64,000 bases of DNA from Metabacillus bambusae (lineage in GTDB: Bacteria > Bacillota > Bacilli > Bacillales > Bacillaceae), in contig NZ_JAGDEL010000009.1 in NCBI RefSeq assembly GCF_017497975.1, positions 62,001 to 126,000 on the forward strand. Direction: 5' to 3'. Under the pieces are notes generated by a model. That model was not told the origin of the DNA and ran no database searches. It saw only the letters and a program-made list of their open reading frames with translations. A program made the position numbers and the translations under genes. This document shows positions 38,275-45,966 of the stretch, in pieces; within the stretch, counting starts at the first letter, position 1; every line of letters begins with the position of its first letter.

Positions 38275-38430
38275 TTAGGTGTCTAGCTCCAGCGCCTATC
38301 GCCTATCAAACTTCAGATCATCTCCCTACGATAAGTCAACATCGGTTCGCTACGCTTACCGTGTTTCCTTTATCTCAGTCGATGCTCCTCCAGTTTGTAC
38401 GGCGATGATCAAGGCGCTTGCGCTTTTCTA
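38275..38430. repeat. Dispersed repeat family B, copy 4 (variant core), upstream of the toxin
   Basis: It begins GTCTAGCTCCAGCGCC and ends GATCAAGGCGCTTGCGCTTTT like the other copies, but the core (TATCGCCTATC...TACGGCGATG) differs and is itself an inverted repeat. It is open in the toxin's frame, so an automatic start call at 38279 would add 65 residues of repeat. Confidence 0.75.
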
Positions 38431-38473
38431 TACCAATCTCTTAAAAGAACCCAAAAGAAAGGAAGGGCAGACG

Positions 38474-40234
38474 GTGACTGTGAAAGTATATGAAGCGAAA
38501 ACATTAATTGATTCAATGGAAGCAAGGTCTAAAAGCTATAATGACTTACGGGGAAAGCTAGAACAAGTAAAAAGCCAATTCAATGATATCGTCAATCTAG
38601 ACGACCAACTTCAAGGCAAGGGAGCCGACGCCATCAAAGGCTTCTACCAGGCCCAAATGGATGTTGCCGAAGCCTGGCTCCGCCTGATTGATCGAAACAT
38701 TGCCTTTTTTAATGGCATCACAGGAACAGCTGAGGACAAGGATTTATCAGGTGATACGGTTGTCCATGTCCCATTTTTAGAGGATGAACTCACCCATCAT
38801 GCGAGAAGCCATAAAGAAATGGTCTCAAGCCAACGGGACGAATTGAAAAGGATCTTCAACCGAATTGATGATCTGATTTCTCTCGACGTCTTCTCAAAGG
38901 AACAATTTGATGAGCATATGGAAAAAGCAGAAAAAGACCGGAAAGACACAGCTGATGCGGTTGACCAGATAGATAATAATCTAAAATCAGAATACATCCT
39001 ATCAGAGGGTGATGAACAATATGTTGTCGCACTCTTTCAGCAGCTAATGGAAGCATCCCGCCAAGGTAGCAACATCCAACCGATTCATTTCAACGCAGAA
39101 GCCTACAAAGCAAGTGACGTCTATCAGCTGAAGGAACAAGCTGAAAAGCAAACAAAAGAATACCTCTCATTCAAAGACGAACAAGAAAAATTCAGAGAAC
39201 AGTTAAAGCGACAAGAGGAGCTAGAAAATCGCCCATGGTACGAAAAAACATGGGACGGAATCAAAACCTTCACAGGCGAACTCACAGGATACTACGATTA
39301 TATCCGTGCTTCAGAAGGAGTTGATCCGGTTACTGGCGAAAAACTAACAACAGGTCAACGTGTCGCAGCCGGAGCCATGGCAGCAGCTGGCTTCATTCCA
39401 GTCGTAGGCTGGGCAGGGCGCATCGTCAAAGGAGGAGGTGCCATCTACAAAACCGCCAAGGGCATGCATGCCGCTGACCAGGCATTAGATGTCTACCGAA
39501 CGGCAAATACGTTCTCTACCCTTGAAAAAGCAGAGATGGGCATCTATGGGCTTGTGTCTGCCAATGGGTTTAGTGAATACTTGACTGGTAAGGATATGTT
39601 TGGGAATGAATTGACAGAAGAGCAGCAGAAGAATAGCCTTTATCAGGCGCTAGGGTTGTTGGCTGTTGGTGGTGGGGCTTATTATGTTAATAAGTTGCAG
39701 GCGGATAATGCGGTTTATCAGGCTCCGAAAGGTAATTTTTCTAATTCCATTGATGCAATAAGTGAGGCAGATAGAGCTAAATTAGATGGTTGGGCATACC
39801 CACCGAACGAACAGAAGTATTTAAAGTATAAAGAAGTTTATGATAATCCAAAATACTATGATCAAGAGACTGGGAATATTAACTGGCCGCCAAACAATGG
39901 GTTTGAAGGAAAACCTATAAAAATAGAGATAGAAAGGGGAACTGTAATAGATAGATATGGTGCTCCTAGTGGAACTTTTGTATCTCCAGCGGGTATTCCA
40001 TATGAGCAAAGAGCGCTTGCTTTGCATAGTGATGAAGCCCCATATCATAAATATGAAATATTAGAGCCATTTGGAGTTGAAAGTGGGAAAATTGCCCCTT
40101 GGTTTGATAGACCAGGAGGAGGAACTCAGTATTATACGGGTAATATAAAAGTTATAGATATAGAGACTGGAGAAATGGTCGAAGCAACAGTAGAGAATTT
40201 GGAAAAGTTAGGATACATACGTGAAATAAAATAA
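38474..40234 (+). CDS. LXG polymorphic toxin with C-terminal TNT NAD-glycohydrolase domain
   Basis: 586 residues from GTG 38474 (AAGGAAGGG with 7-base spacing); GTG 38480 would give the family-typical MKVYEAKTLI. The LXG targeting domain (about 3-210, with LQGKGADAIKGFYQ), a pre-toxin TG region (about 255-330, apolar AAGAMAAAGFIPVVGWAG) and a TNT domain from about residue 471 are in order. TNT hallmarks: WPPNNGF, DRYGAPSGTF with Arg494, PYHKYE with His525, and GGGTQYY with Gln552. TNT toxins hydrolyse NAD in the target cell. It is exported by the adjacent type VIIb system. The first 1 kb is richer in G and C and in C-ending codons than the TNT part, suggesting a mosaic origin. Confidence 0.9.
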   Translation: MTVKVYEAKTLIDSMEARSKSYNDLRGKLEQVKSQFNDIVNLDDQLQGKGADAIKGFYQAQMDVAEAWLRLIDRNIAFFNGITGTAEDKDLSGDTVVHVPFLEDELTHHARSHKEMVSSQRDELKRIFNRIDDLISLDVFSKEQFDEHMEKAEKDRKDTADAVDQIDNNLKSEYILSEGDEQYVVALFQQLMEASRQGSNIQPIHFNAEAYKASDVYQLKEQAEKQTKEYLSFKDEQEKFREQLKRQEELENRPWYEKTWDGIKTFTGELTGYYDYIRASEGVDPVTGEKLTTGQRVAAGAMAAAGFIPVVGWAGRIVKGGGAIYKTAKGMHAADQALDVYRTANTFSTLEKAEMGIYGLVSANGFSEYLTGKDMFGNELTEEQQKNSLYQALGLLAVGGGAYYVNKLQADNAVYQAPKGNFSNSIDAISEADRAKLDGWAYPPNEQKYLKYKEVYDNPKYYDQETGNINWPPNNGFEGKPIKIEIERGTVIDRYGAPSGTFVSPAGIPYEQRALALHSDEAPYHKYEILEPFGVESGKIAPWFDRPGGGTQYYTGNIKVIDIETGEMVEATVENLEKLGYIREIK

Positions 40235-40246
40235 GAGGTGAATTTT

Positions 40247-40882
40247 GTGGATTTAAGACAGGTATCAGGGCTTTTGAATCATGTGGGGAAATTAACTACA
40301 TATCAAGATAATTGTATCAAAGAAGATGTACCACCTTATGAAAACTATTATATGTTAGAAAAAAGTGGTGAGAAATGGGAATATGGATTATTTATTCTTG
40401 AAAGGGAAAATAATCCTTATTTGAGAAAGATAAAAGAATTTAATACAGAAGCAGAAGGTGCAAAATACTTCCTTTTAGACAGATTATCCTCTCACTATTA
40501 TTCAGAAAGAGTTCGACCATTTATAATGGATCATACAGAATTGGACATAGGCGGGCCAACTTTTGATGAACACAAATTAGTTAATGCATTCTCATTAATA
40601 GGTATACCTTCCTCTTTATATGTTATCGATAAATCGCAAATAAATGGAAGAGCAATAATGTTAACGCAGGCAGATGATACAAATTCAATTGTATCTTTTA
40701 TTGATAGCAAAGGTAACACCATACAGTCTACAGTACCAATTAATAATCAGAGAGCTTTACTAATTACTTTTAGAAAGGTATTTATGCTTTATCTTTTTGA
40801 ACAAGAAGTAAATCAATTACTAGAAGCAGAAAATTTAAATAATGTTTTCTCGGATAAAGACATAAATATTTTTCTATCCTAA
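40247..40882 (+). CDS. Candidate immunity protein for the TNT toxin
   Basis: 211 residues from GTG 40247 (AAGAGGTG 6 bases upstream), starting 13 bases after the toxin stop; GTG 40238 is in frame but overlaps the ribosome binding site. It has no signal or membrane segment, as expected for a cytoplasmic antidote to an NADase, and a mixed alpha/beta look (IGGPTFDEHKLVNAFSLIGIPSSLYVID in the middle; only the general pattern is described). Its low GC matches the TNT domain. I recognise no family; immunity function rests on position and size. A terminator follows. Confidence 0.7.
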   Translation: MDLRQVSGLLNHVGKLTTYQDNCIKEDVPPYENYYMLEKSGEKWEYGLFILERENNPYLRKIKEFNTEAEGAKYFLLDRLSSHYYSERVRPFIMDHTELDIGGPTFDEHKLVNAFSLIGIPSSLYVIDKSQINGRAIMLTQADDTNSIVSFIDSKGNTIQSTVPINNQRALLITFRKVFMLYLFEQEVNQLLEAENLNNVFSDKDINIFLS

Positions 40883-40901
40883 TGCTAATTGGTAGAAGTG
40901 T

Positions 40902-40937
40902 AGGGCCTAATTCTCTTGATATTAGGCCTATTTTTGT
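40902..40937 (+). terminator. Intrinsic terminator after the toxin-immunity pair
   Basis: GGGCCTAAT pairs with ATTAGGCCT across TCTCTTGAT, followed by ATTTTTG. Confidence 0.85.
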
Positions 40938-40996
40938 ACATTTGGAATGAGAGTTTGAAAAGGATAATATATTGGTATATCACCTAGGAGGAAAAT

Positions 40997-41476
40997 ATGA
41001 CAATCGAAATTGAATACGCTGAAACTATTATTGTTTGGGTACATTATCGAGATAAGTGGAATTGGTATGTTACTGATAAAGAACTGTGGTTTCTAGATTT
41101 AATAAAATATGAACAAGCATTTATAGATGCTGGATATGAGTTACATAATCAAGGAGATTTTTCAGATCGATTTGATATTCCAATAGTCAATAGACAAACG
41201 GCGGCAGACTTTATTGAACATATTGAAGAGTTTAAAGTGACAACAAATCAACTTAGTAAATTTTTATTGAAAGAGCCGAATAAGGAGGAAATTGATAAGT
41301 ATAAACCAGTATTATTTGTTGATTTTGATACTGAAACACTTATTTCTAGTTTTCCTGAGCCAGCATCGTATGAGGAGTATGTCCCTGAGAATTGGGAGAG
41401 TGTATACAAAGACTTTTTAGAGGATGTCCCAACGAATGAAAGGTATTGGGTGATTGGTGGGAAAAGTTATTTTTAA
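40997..41476 (+). CDS. Orphan immunity-like protein
   Basis: 159 residues, acidic and rich in aromatic residues (VWVHYRDKWNWYV at the start, ENWESVYKDFLEDV and ERYWVIGGKSYF at the end), without signal or membrane helix. The ATG has CTAGGAGGAAAAT upstream. It lies alone after a terminator, with no intact toxin in front. Position and composition fit a spare immunity gene that protects against toxins of other strains. No family recognised. Confidence 0.6.
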   Translation: MTIEIEYAETIIVWVHYRDKWNWYVTDKELWFLDLIKYEQAFIDAGYELHNQGDFSDRFDIPIVNRQTAADFIEHIEEFKVTTNQLSKFLLKEPNKEEIDKYKPVLFVDFDTETLISSFPEPASYEEYVPENWESVYKDFLEDVPTNERYWVIGGKSYF

Positions 41477-41497
41477 ATAAATAGTAAAACTACAATT

Positions 41498-41640
41498 GGT
41501 TATGTATATGGGTTGAGAGGAACAGCTACACCATTACCGGGGAGTTGTTAATGAACGGTGGAGCAGAACAAATTGTACACCACTCAATGCAAAATGCTAG
41601 TGAGAATTGGGGTCATCCCAAAATACTAGGGGGATTATAA
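41498..41640 (+). pseudogene. Frameshifted C-terminal tail of a lost LXG-type toxin
   Basis: One frame reads GYVYGLRGTATPLPGS then stops at 41549; shifting frame, 41551-41640 reads MNGGAEQIVHHSMQNASENW and on to a stop. Together they look like the continuous last 45 residues of a toxin domain broken by an indel at about 41546-41550. The stop shares a base with the next ATG, as in real toxin-immunity pairs. No N-terminal part remains. Confidence 0.5.
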
Positions 41641-41814
41641 TGACGAAGAAAGATTTTCTACTTAAGTTTGAGTCAGAGAAAATTAATATGGGTGAATATA
41701 TACGAAACAAGAGAGCGTGGAGGCCACTCTATAATCAAAGAATTAGATAATGAAAATGAAACGTTCGACTATTTTTATGATTTACTAGTAAGTAGAAATG
41801 ATTATATAGCATAA
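41640..41814 (+). pseudogene. Frameshifted immunity gene remnant
   Basis: It starts ATGACGAAGAAAGATTTTCT with AGGGGGA upstream, overlapping the toxin-tail stop. The frame reads MTKKDFLLKFESEKINMGEY, then is lost; the +1 frame continues TRERGGHSIIKELDNENETF and ends at a stop at 41812-41814. A single indel near 41700 would restore about 58 residues. A sequencing error is the alternative. Confidence 0.5.
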
Positions 41815-41927
41815 AACAAATGAAAATTAAGATTTTGGTTTAGATAGTGACAGGATAATCATGTGTTTACTTATCTTCAATCTATTAAGCTAGTATTAAA
41901 GCAAAAGATCATTTAGAGGAGCAGTTG

Positions 41928-42482
41928 ATGAAAATAAAAGACTTTATCTGGAATTCAAATAGTGTAAGCTGGAGCAATCATGAGGAAATGATTGAACTAA
42001 ATCTTTCAACTATCCAATTTGCAACTTTGGATCAACAAAATGAATATGTTTATATAGAATGCGGAAAAGACTTGTCATCGAAAACTCAATTTTATTATTT
42101 TTCATTTGACGGAAGGCGTATTTTTACATACGACAAGATAAATGGAAACATCTCATGGTTATATAATGAAAGATTGGTTGAAGTTGAATGTGAAGATATA
42201 CTAACTGCCAAATTAGAAATGAAGGGTGCAATCATATTAGTTATTTCCAGTGGTCAACATGAGAAAGAAAAACTAATAGGATTCACCTTAGATGGAGAAT
42301 TGTTATTTGAAAAAGAACCGCCGAAGGGATATCACTTTTTATATTTTTCAACTGTTAGTAATAAACCATCTGTAGTTTGCGCAGGCGAAAGGGATCAAGC
42401 CGATAAGTTCGGCAGGAATGACTGGCACTTTAAGATCGATACAAAAACAGGAGATTTGTTGAAATCTAATTTAGCTTATTAA
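41928..42482 (+). CDS. Orphan immunity-like protein
   Basis: 184 residues from ATG 41928 (AGAGGAG 8 bases upstream). It is beta-rich with repeated strand-turn units such as YYFSFDGRRIFTYD and IGFTLDGELLFEKE, which look like successive blades, ending in DTKTGDLLKSNLAY. It has no signal or membrane segment. It lies at the end of the toxin island, and similar short beta-rich proteins often act as immunity factors. No family identified with certainty. Confidence 0.6.
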   Translation: MKIKDFIWNSNSVSWSNHEEMIELNLSTIQFATLDQQNEYVYIECGKDLSSKTQFYYFSFDGRRIFTYDKINGNISWLYNERLVEVECEDILTAKLEMKGAIILVISSGQHEKEKLIGFTLDGELLFEKEPPKGYHFLYFSTVSNKPSVVCAGERDQADKFGRNDWHFKIDTKTGDLLKSNLAY

Positions 42483-42639
42483 GGAATACAAGGCGAGATG
42501 CCTCTAAATCTCTATCTCCTCACAAAAAAAGGATGAAATTGATAAAAAGGCGATAAAATGAAGGATAAACATCAAAATCAACTCCAATATACTTATTTTG
42601 AACTAACGTAAATAGCCGCTCATAAATGGAAGACAAAGA

Positions 42640-42792
42640 ACTCTTCTATTCTTGAGCTGCTATGTGAGACTCCTCCAGGAGTGCGAGTCCAAGGGAGACT
42701 CACGCAAGTGCAAAGCACCGAGGAGGCTCCCAGACCGCCCGCGGAAAGCGAACGCCTGCAGCGGAAATCAACAACCAAGTTTAACAGTGCCT
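42640..42792. repeat. GC-rich dispersed repeat (related core to the 57 kb element)
   Basis: It contains GTGAGACTCCTCCAGGAGTG, GAGACTCACGCA, CCGAGGAGGCTCCCAGACCG and CCCGCGGAAAGCGAACGCCT, then GGAAATCAACAACC and the end TTTAACAGTGCC. The blocks GAGGAGGCTC, CCGCCCGCGGAAAGC and GGAAATCAAC also occur, complemented, in 56958-57177. GC content is far above the surroundings, and an open frame across it is not a gene. Confidence 0.75.
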
Positions 42793-42864
42793 TCTTTAAA
42801 AAGTGATAGAGTTAAGTTCGAAATTAAAAATTCATCGACAAAAAACAAAGTCCGTCACAGCTTT

Positions 42865-44103
42865 TTATTTACTTGCTCGTTCTTCAAACAACTTAATAAT
42901 TTCAATCACTGTATTCGTTGCTTGGATCATATTTTCAACCGAGATAAATTCAAATTTACCGTGGAAATTCTCTCCGCCTGTAAAGATATTTGGTGTTGGC
43001 AGTCCCATATAGGAAAGCTGGGATCCGTCTGTGCCGCCTCGGATTGGTTCAACGATAGGTTGAATACCTAAATTCTCCATCGCTTCATGAGCAATATCTA
43101 CTATGTACTTAACTGGCTCAATTTTATCTTTCATATTAAAGTATTGATCATTTAATTCTAAAATAATTGTTTCCTGTCCATATACTGCTTTGAATTCATC
43201 GACAAGTCCAACCATTTTATCTTTCCTTACTTGAAAGTGCTGTTTATCGAAATCGCGTATTATATAGTGGAGCTTTGTTTCTTCAACATCACCAGTTATT
43301 GTGAGTAAATGATAGAAGCCTTCATAGCCCTCAGTAAATTCGGGTGCTTCCATTGCTGGGAGCTTGCTATTAAACGCCATCGCGATCTTGGCCGAATTGA
43401 TCATTTTCCCTTTAGCTGTTCCAGGGTGGACATTATTTCCTTTGAAGGTAATCTTGGCAGCAGCAGCGTTAAAGCTTTCATATTGAAGTTCACCGAGAGG
43501 TCCACCATCCACTGTGTAGGCAAAATCAGCATCAAATGCAGCTACATCAAATTTGTGGGGACCCCTTCCAATTTCCTCATCAGGTGTAAAGGCCACTCTA
43601 ATTTTTCCATGCTTAATTTCTGGATGATTGATTAGATATGCCATCGCCGTCATAATTTCCGTAATTCCAGCTTTATTATCAGCACCTAAAAGTGTTGTGC
43701 CATCAGTTGTAATGAGTGTATGTCCTTTATAATTTTTGAGATTTGGATAATGAGTAGGAGAAAGGACAATATGTAATGGTTGATTTAAAACAATATCGTT
43801 TCCATCAAAATTTTCAACAATTTGTGGTTTAACGTTCGTACCTGTAAAATCAGTTGCTGTATCCACATGTGCTAAAAATCCAATTGTTGGGACTTGCTTG
43901 TCGGTGTTTGAAGGAAGAGTTGCCATCACGTATCCGTTTTCATCAATGGAGACTTCTTTCATACCAATTTCGTTTAACTCCTCAACAAGCATATTTGCAA
44001 GTGTCAGCTGACCAGGTGTTGATGGACAGGATTCATTGTTTTCATTTGATTGGGTATCCACTTTAACGTAATTAGTAAATCTTTCAATAATCTCGTTTTT
44101 CAT
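42865..44103 (-). CDS. pepT: Peptidase T (aminotripeptidase)
   Basis: 412 residues, the standard PepT length. M20B family zinc-site residues are visible: HVDTATD (about residue 80), GADNKAG (about 142), the catalytic pair in PDEEIGRG (about 175), and TVDGGPLGE (about 197); the last His ligand is in [12 protein letters not shown]. It removes N-terminal residues from tripeptides in the cytoplasm. The start ATG is preceded by AAAGGAAGTTCCC. A GC-rich repeat lies downstream. Confidence 0.97.
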   Translation of the reverse strand: MKNEIIERFTNYVKVDTQSNENNESCPSTPGQLTLANMLVEELNEIGMKEVSIDENGYVMATLPSNTDKQVPTIGFLAHVDTATDFTGTNVKPQIVENFDGNDIVLNQPLHIVLSPTHYPNLKNYKGHTLITTDGTTLLGADNKAGITEIMTAMAYLINHPEIKHGKIRVAFTPDEEIGRGPHKFDVAAFDADFAYTVDGGPLGELQYESFNAAAAKITFKGNNVHPGTAKGKMINSAKIAMAFNSKLPAMEAPEFTEGYEGFYHLLTITGDVEETKLHYIIRDFDKQHFQVRKDKMVGLVDEFKAVYGQETIILELNDQYFNMKDKIEPVKYIVDIAHEAMENLGIQPIVEPIRGGTDGSQLSYMGLPTPNIFTGGENFHGKFEFISVENMIQATNTVIEIIKLFEERASK

Positions 44104-44235
44104 GGGAACTTCCTTTCTTATCGTAGGATAGTTTTATCTTATCATGATCAAAACAGAATCGCATGTATGATTGCATAGATATATATATATGTATCCTTTT
44201 GTGGTCAAACAGAAAAATAAGCGAACATACAATAA

Positions 44236-44265
44236 AAAAGAGCTTGGTTAGACCAGCTCTTTAAA
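44236..44265 (-). terminator. Intrinsic terminator of the CBO0543-like gene
   Basis: On the minus strand AAGAGCTGGT pairs with ACCAAGCTCTT, followed by TTTTATTG. Confidence 0.8.
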
Positions 44266-44330
44266 GGAACTATTTTATAATGCACGCCCTTCTACAAGAA
44301 TTTCCCTTCAGAAAGGAATATCAATCATCT

Positions 44331-44894
44331 TCATTCCTCATTTAGTTTTTTGAAACTATCCATCCGACTAAACCAATACGCTATAAAAAACAATAAGAGA
44401 TAAATAAAAAAGTCATAAAATGTTGACCAACCTTTCGGATTATAAAAATCAAGCATATTAAATACATTCATTCCGATAAAGGCTGCCAAAGCAGAAAAGA
44501 TAATACCCTTTATTAATGGATTAGCGTTTGGCTTAATTTGAAGAAAAAACATAACGGCAATTGGGGCTAATGAAAAATGATAAGGAAGAAATAGTTGAGA
44601 TGCTATAGGTGAAAACTTCATAGGATAAGACCATAGGCCTAAAGAACTCGCTATAAGGTCAATCATTATTGATAGCAACATTGTAATAACGCCAGCGAAT
44701 AGTAATCGACCAGTGCTTTCCCTTTTTCTAAACATTAACCAAAAAATCCAAGGGAGAAAAATTAAGCCAATTCCTAACCACCATTGCCATGTAAATAAAA
44801 AGGCATTAACAACTGCATCAGACATCATAGCATGTCCTTCAGTAATCTGTTGATAGGCTTTTTCAGTTTGCTTTATCCCTTCTTCAACTGTCAT
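44331..44894 (-). CDS. CBO0543-like integral membrane protein
   Basis: 187 residues with about five membrane helices (WWLGIGLIFLPWIFWLMF, LLFAGVITMLLSIMIDLI, a middle pair, and FYDFFIYLLLFFIAYWFS). The WSYP-x-PYHFSLAP arrangement around helices 3-4 is typical of CBO0543 family proteins, numerous in Bacillaceae and of unknown role. It stands alone with its own terminator. Confidence 0.75.
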   Translation of the reverse strand: MTVEEGIKQTEKAYQQITEGHAMMSDAVVNAFLFTWQWWLGIGLIFLPWIFWLMFRKRESTGRLLFAGVITMLLSIMIDLIASSLGLWSYPMKFSPIASQLFLPYHFSLAPIAVMFFLQIKPNANPLIKGIIFSALAAFIGMNVFNMLDFYNPKGWSTFYDFFIYLLLFFIAYWFSRMDSFKKLNEE

Positions 44895-45037
44895 TCTAAA
44901 CTCAACTCCTTCAAAATAAGAGGCTTTTATTGATAAATTAGCTAAAAACTTCTGTGTATGAATGATTCCTATATATTAACGTTTGCATTATTATTACGAA
45001 CTATGTATTGGTTAAAGTAAGAATAATTGCTCAAAGA

Positions 45038-45078
45038 AAAAAACACATGATTCATAAGTAGAATCAATGTGTTTTTTC
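45038..45078 (-). terminator. Terminator of the trehalose operon
   Basis: AAAACACAT pairs with ATGTGTTTT, with inner GATTC/GAATC pairing; flanked by A-tract and T-tract so it can act in both directions. Confidence 0.8.
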
Positions 45079-45116
45079 GTTATTTTAATTTAGAACTCTC
45101 TAAATGTAAAAGTAGT

Positions 45117-45833
45117 TCAAACCCCACGCCGCGCAAAGTCAACAAACCGAAATTTATCGAGACGATGACGCGACTCTGTATATTGGAACAAACTTGCATT
45201 ATCTAAATACACATAGTTTTTGACGACAACGATGTGGGAAAAGCCTTCTAAGTCGAGATATTGTCTGTCTTCCTCCGTACAATCCTCAACAACGATCTCC
45301 TTTTTTGCAAAGCTAATGTTTAATTGAAGCTCTTTTTCTAAGTACTCATAGATTGAATCTTCACAAATTTGTTTAGTTAAGGTTGGCACATATTTCTTTA
45401 GGAAATAGTCCTTATCTAAGATGATATGTTCGCCACCAATCGTTCGTGAGCGAAACACCTTCCAGATCTCATCCTTGCTTGAAGCATTTAATTGTTGTTT
45501 TATAAATGGGTCAGGCTTCACTAAACCGAAATCATGGACAGTTGTTATCGGGTCCATATTTAAGTTTTTAGAAACTTCTTTAAAGCTCACTAATCCTGAG
45601 ATTGGGAAACTCATCTTTTGTACATCAATGACAATTGAGCCTTTGCCTCTTATTTTTTGAATAAAGCCGTTTTGGGATAAGAGATTTAACGCTTTACGGA
45701 TCGTCTCTCTGCTCGTGTCATATGTTTCAGCTAAGTCATGCTCAGATGGAAGTGCTTCGCCTGCTTTGATTTCACCAGAATTTATTTTATCTGTCCATTC
45801 TTTGTAGATGGCAAGGTATTTATTATTTCTCAT
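45117..45833 (-). CDS. treR: Trehalose operon repressor TreR
   Basis: 238 residues of the GntR/HutC subgroup: N-terminal winged helix (about 1-70, AGEALPSEHDLAETYDTSRE and TIRKALNLLSQNGFIQ) and a UTRA effector domain. TreR senses trehalose-6-phosphate and releases the operator. Two TTGTATATACAA-like sites lie before treP. It is the last gene of the minus-strand treP-treA-treR group, as in B. subtilis, but a partial family-B repeat sits between it and treA. Confidence 0.95.
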   Translation of the reverse strand: MRNNKYLAIYKEWTDKINSGEIKAGEALPSEHDLAETYDTSRETIRKALNLLSQNGFIQKIRGKGSIVIDVQKMSFPISGLVSFKEVSKNLNMDPITTVHDFGLVKPDPFIKQQLNASSKDEIWKVFRSRTIGGEHIILDKDYFLKKYVPTLTKQICEDSIYEYLEKELQLNISFAKKEIVVEDCTEEDRQYLDLEGFSHIVVVKNYVYLDNASLFQYTESRHRLDKFRFVDFARRGV

Positions 45834-45886
45834 ATTTTATCACCATTATTATCTTACCATGAACAAGTATGACGATGCATTTTGAT

Positions 45887-45955
45887 CGTTTATGAAATTA
45901 TAAAATTCTTGAACTGTGGATAAGCGCACGACATCCAGCTCCAGCGCTTTTGTTC
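45887..45955. repeat. Dispersed repeat family B, copy 5 (partial)
   Basis: GAAATTATAAAATTCTTGAA, CTGTGGATAAGCGCACGACA and TCCAGCTCCAGCGCTTTTG match the first half of the 3.3 kb copy; the second half is missing. It occupies the gap between treA and treR. Confidence 0.85.
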
Positions 45956-45966
45956 CTTTAATCTTT

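Noticed and set aside
38279-38473. N-terminal 65-residue extension of the LXG toxin
   Set aside because: The codons are family-B repeat sequence with no ribosome binding site; LXG proteins start at the MKVYEAK-like motif, and AAGGAAGGG supports GTG 38474.
42652-43071. Open frame of 139 residues on the plus strand
   Set aside because: It runs through a GC-rich repeat and then antisense to pepT; composition and lack of a ribosome binding site make it a chance frame.
44180-44200. ATATATATAT run upstream of pepT as a possible satellite or regulatory repeat
   Set aside because: Only a short AT dinucleotide run, common in low-GC intergenic DNA; nothing else supports a function.
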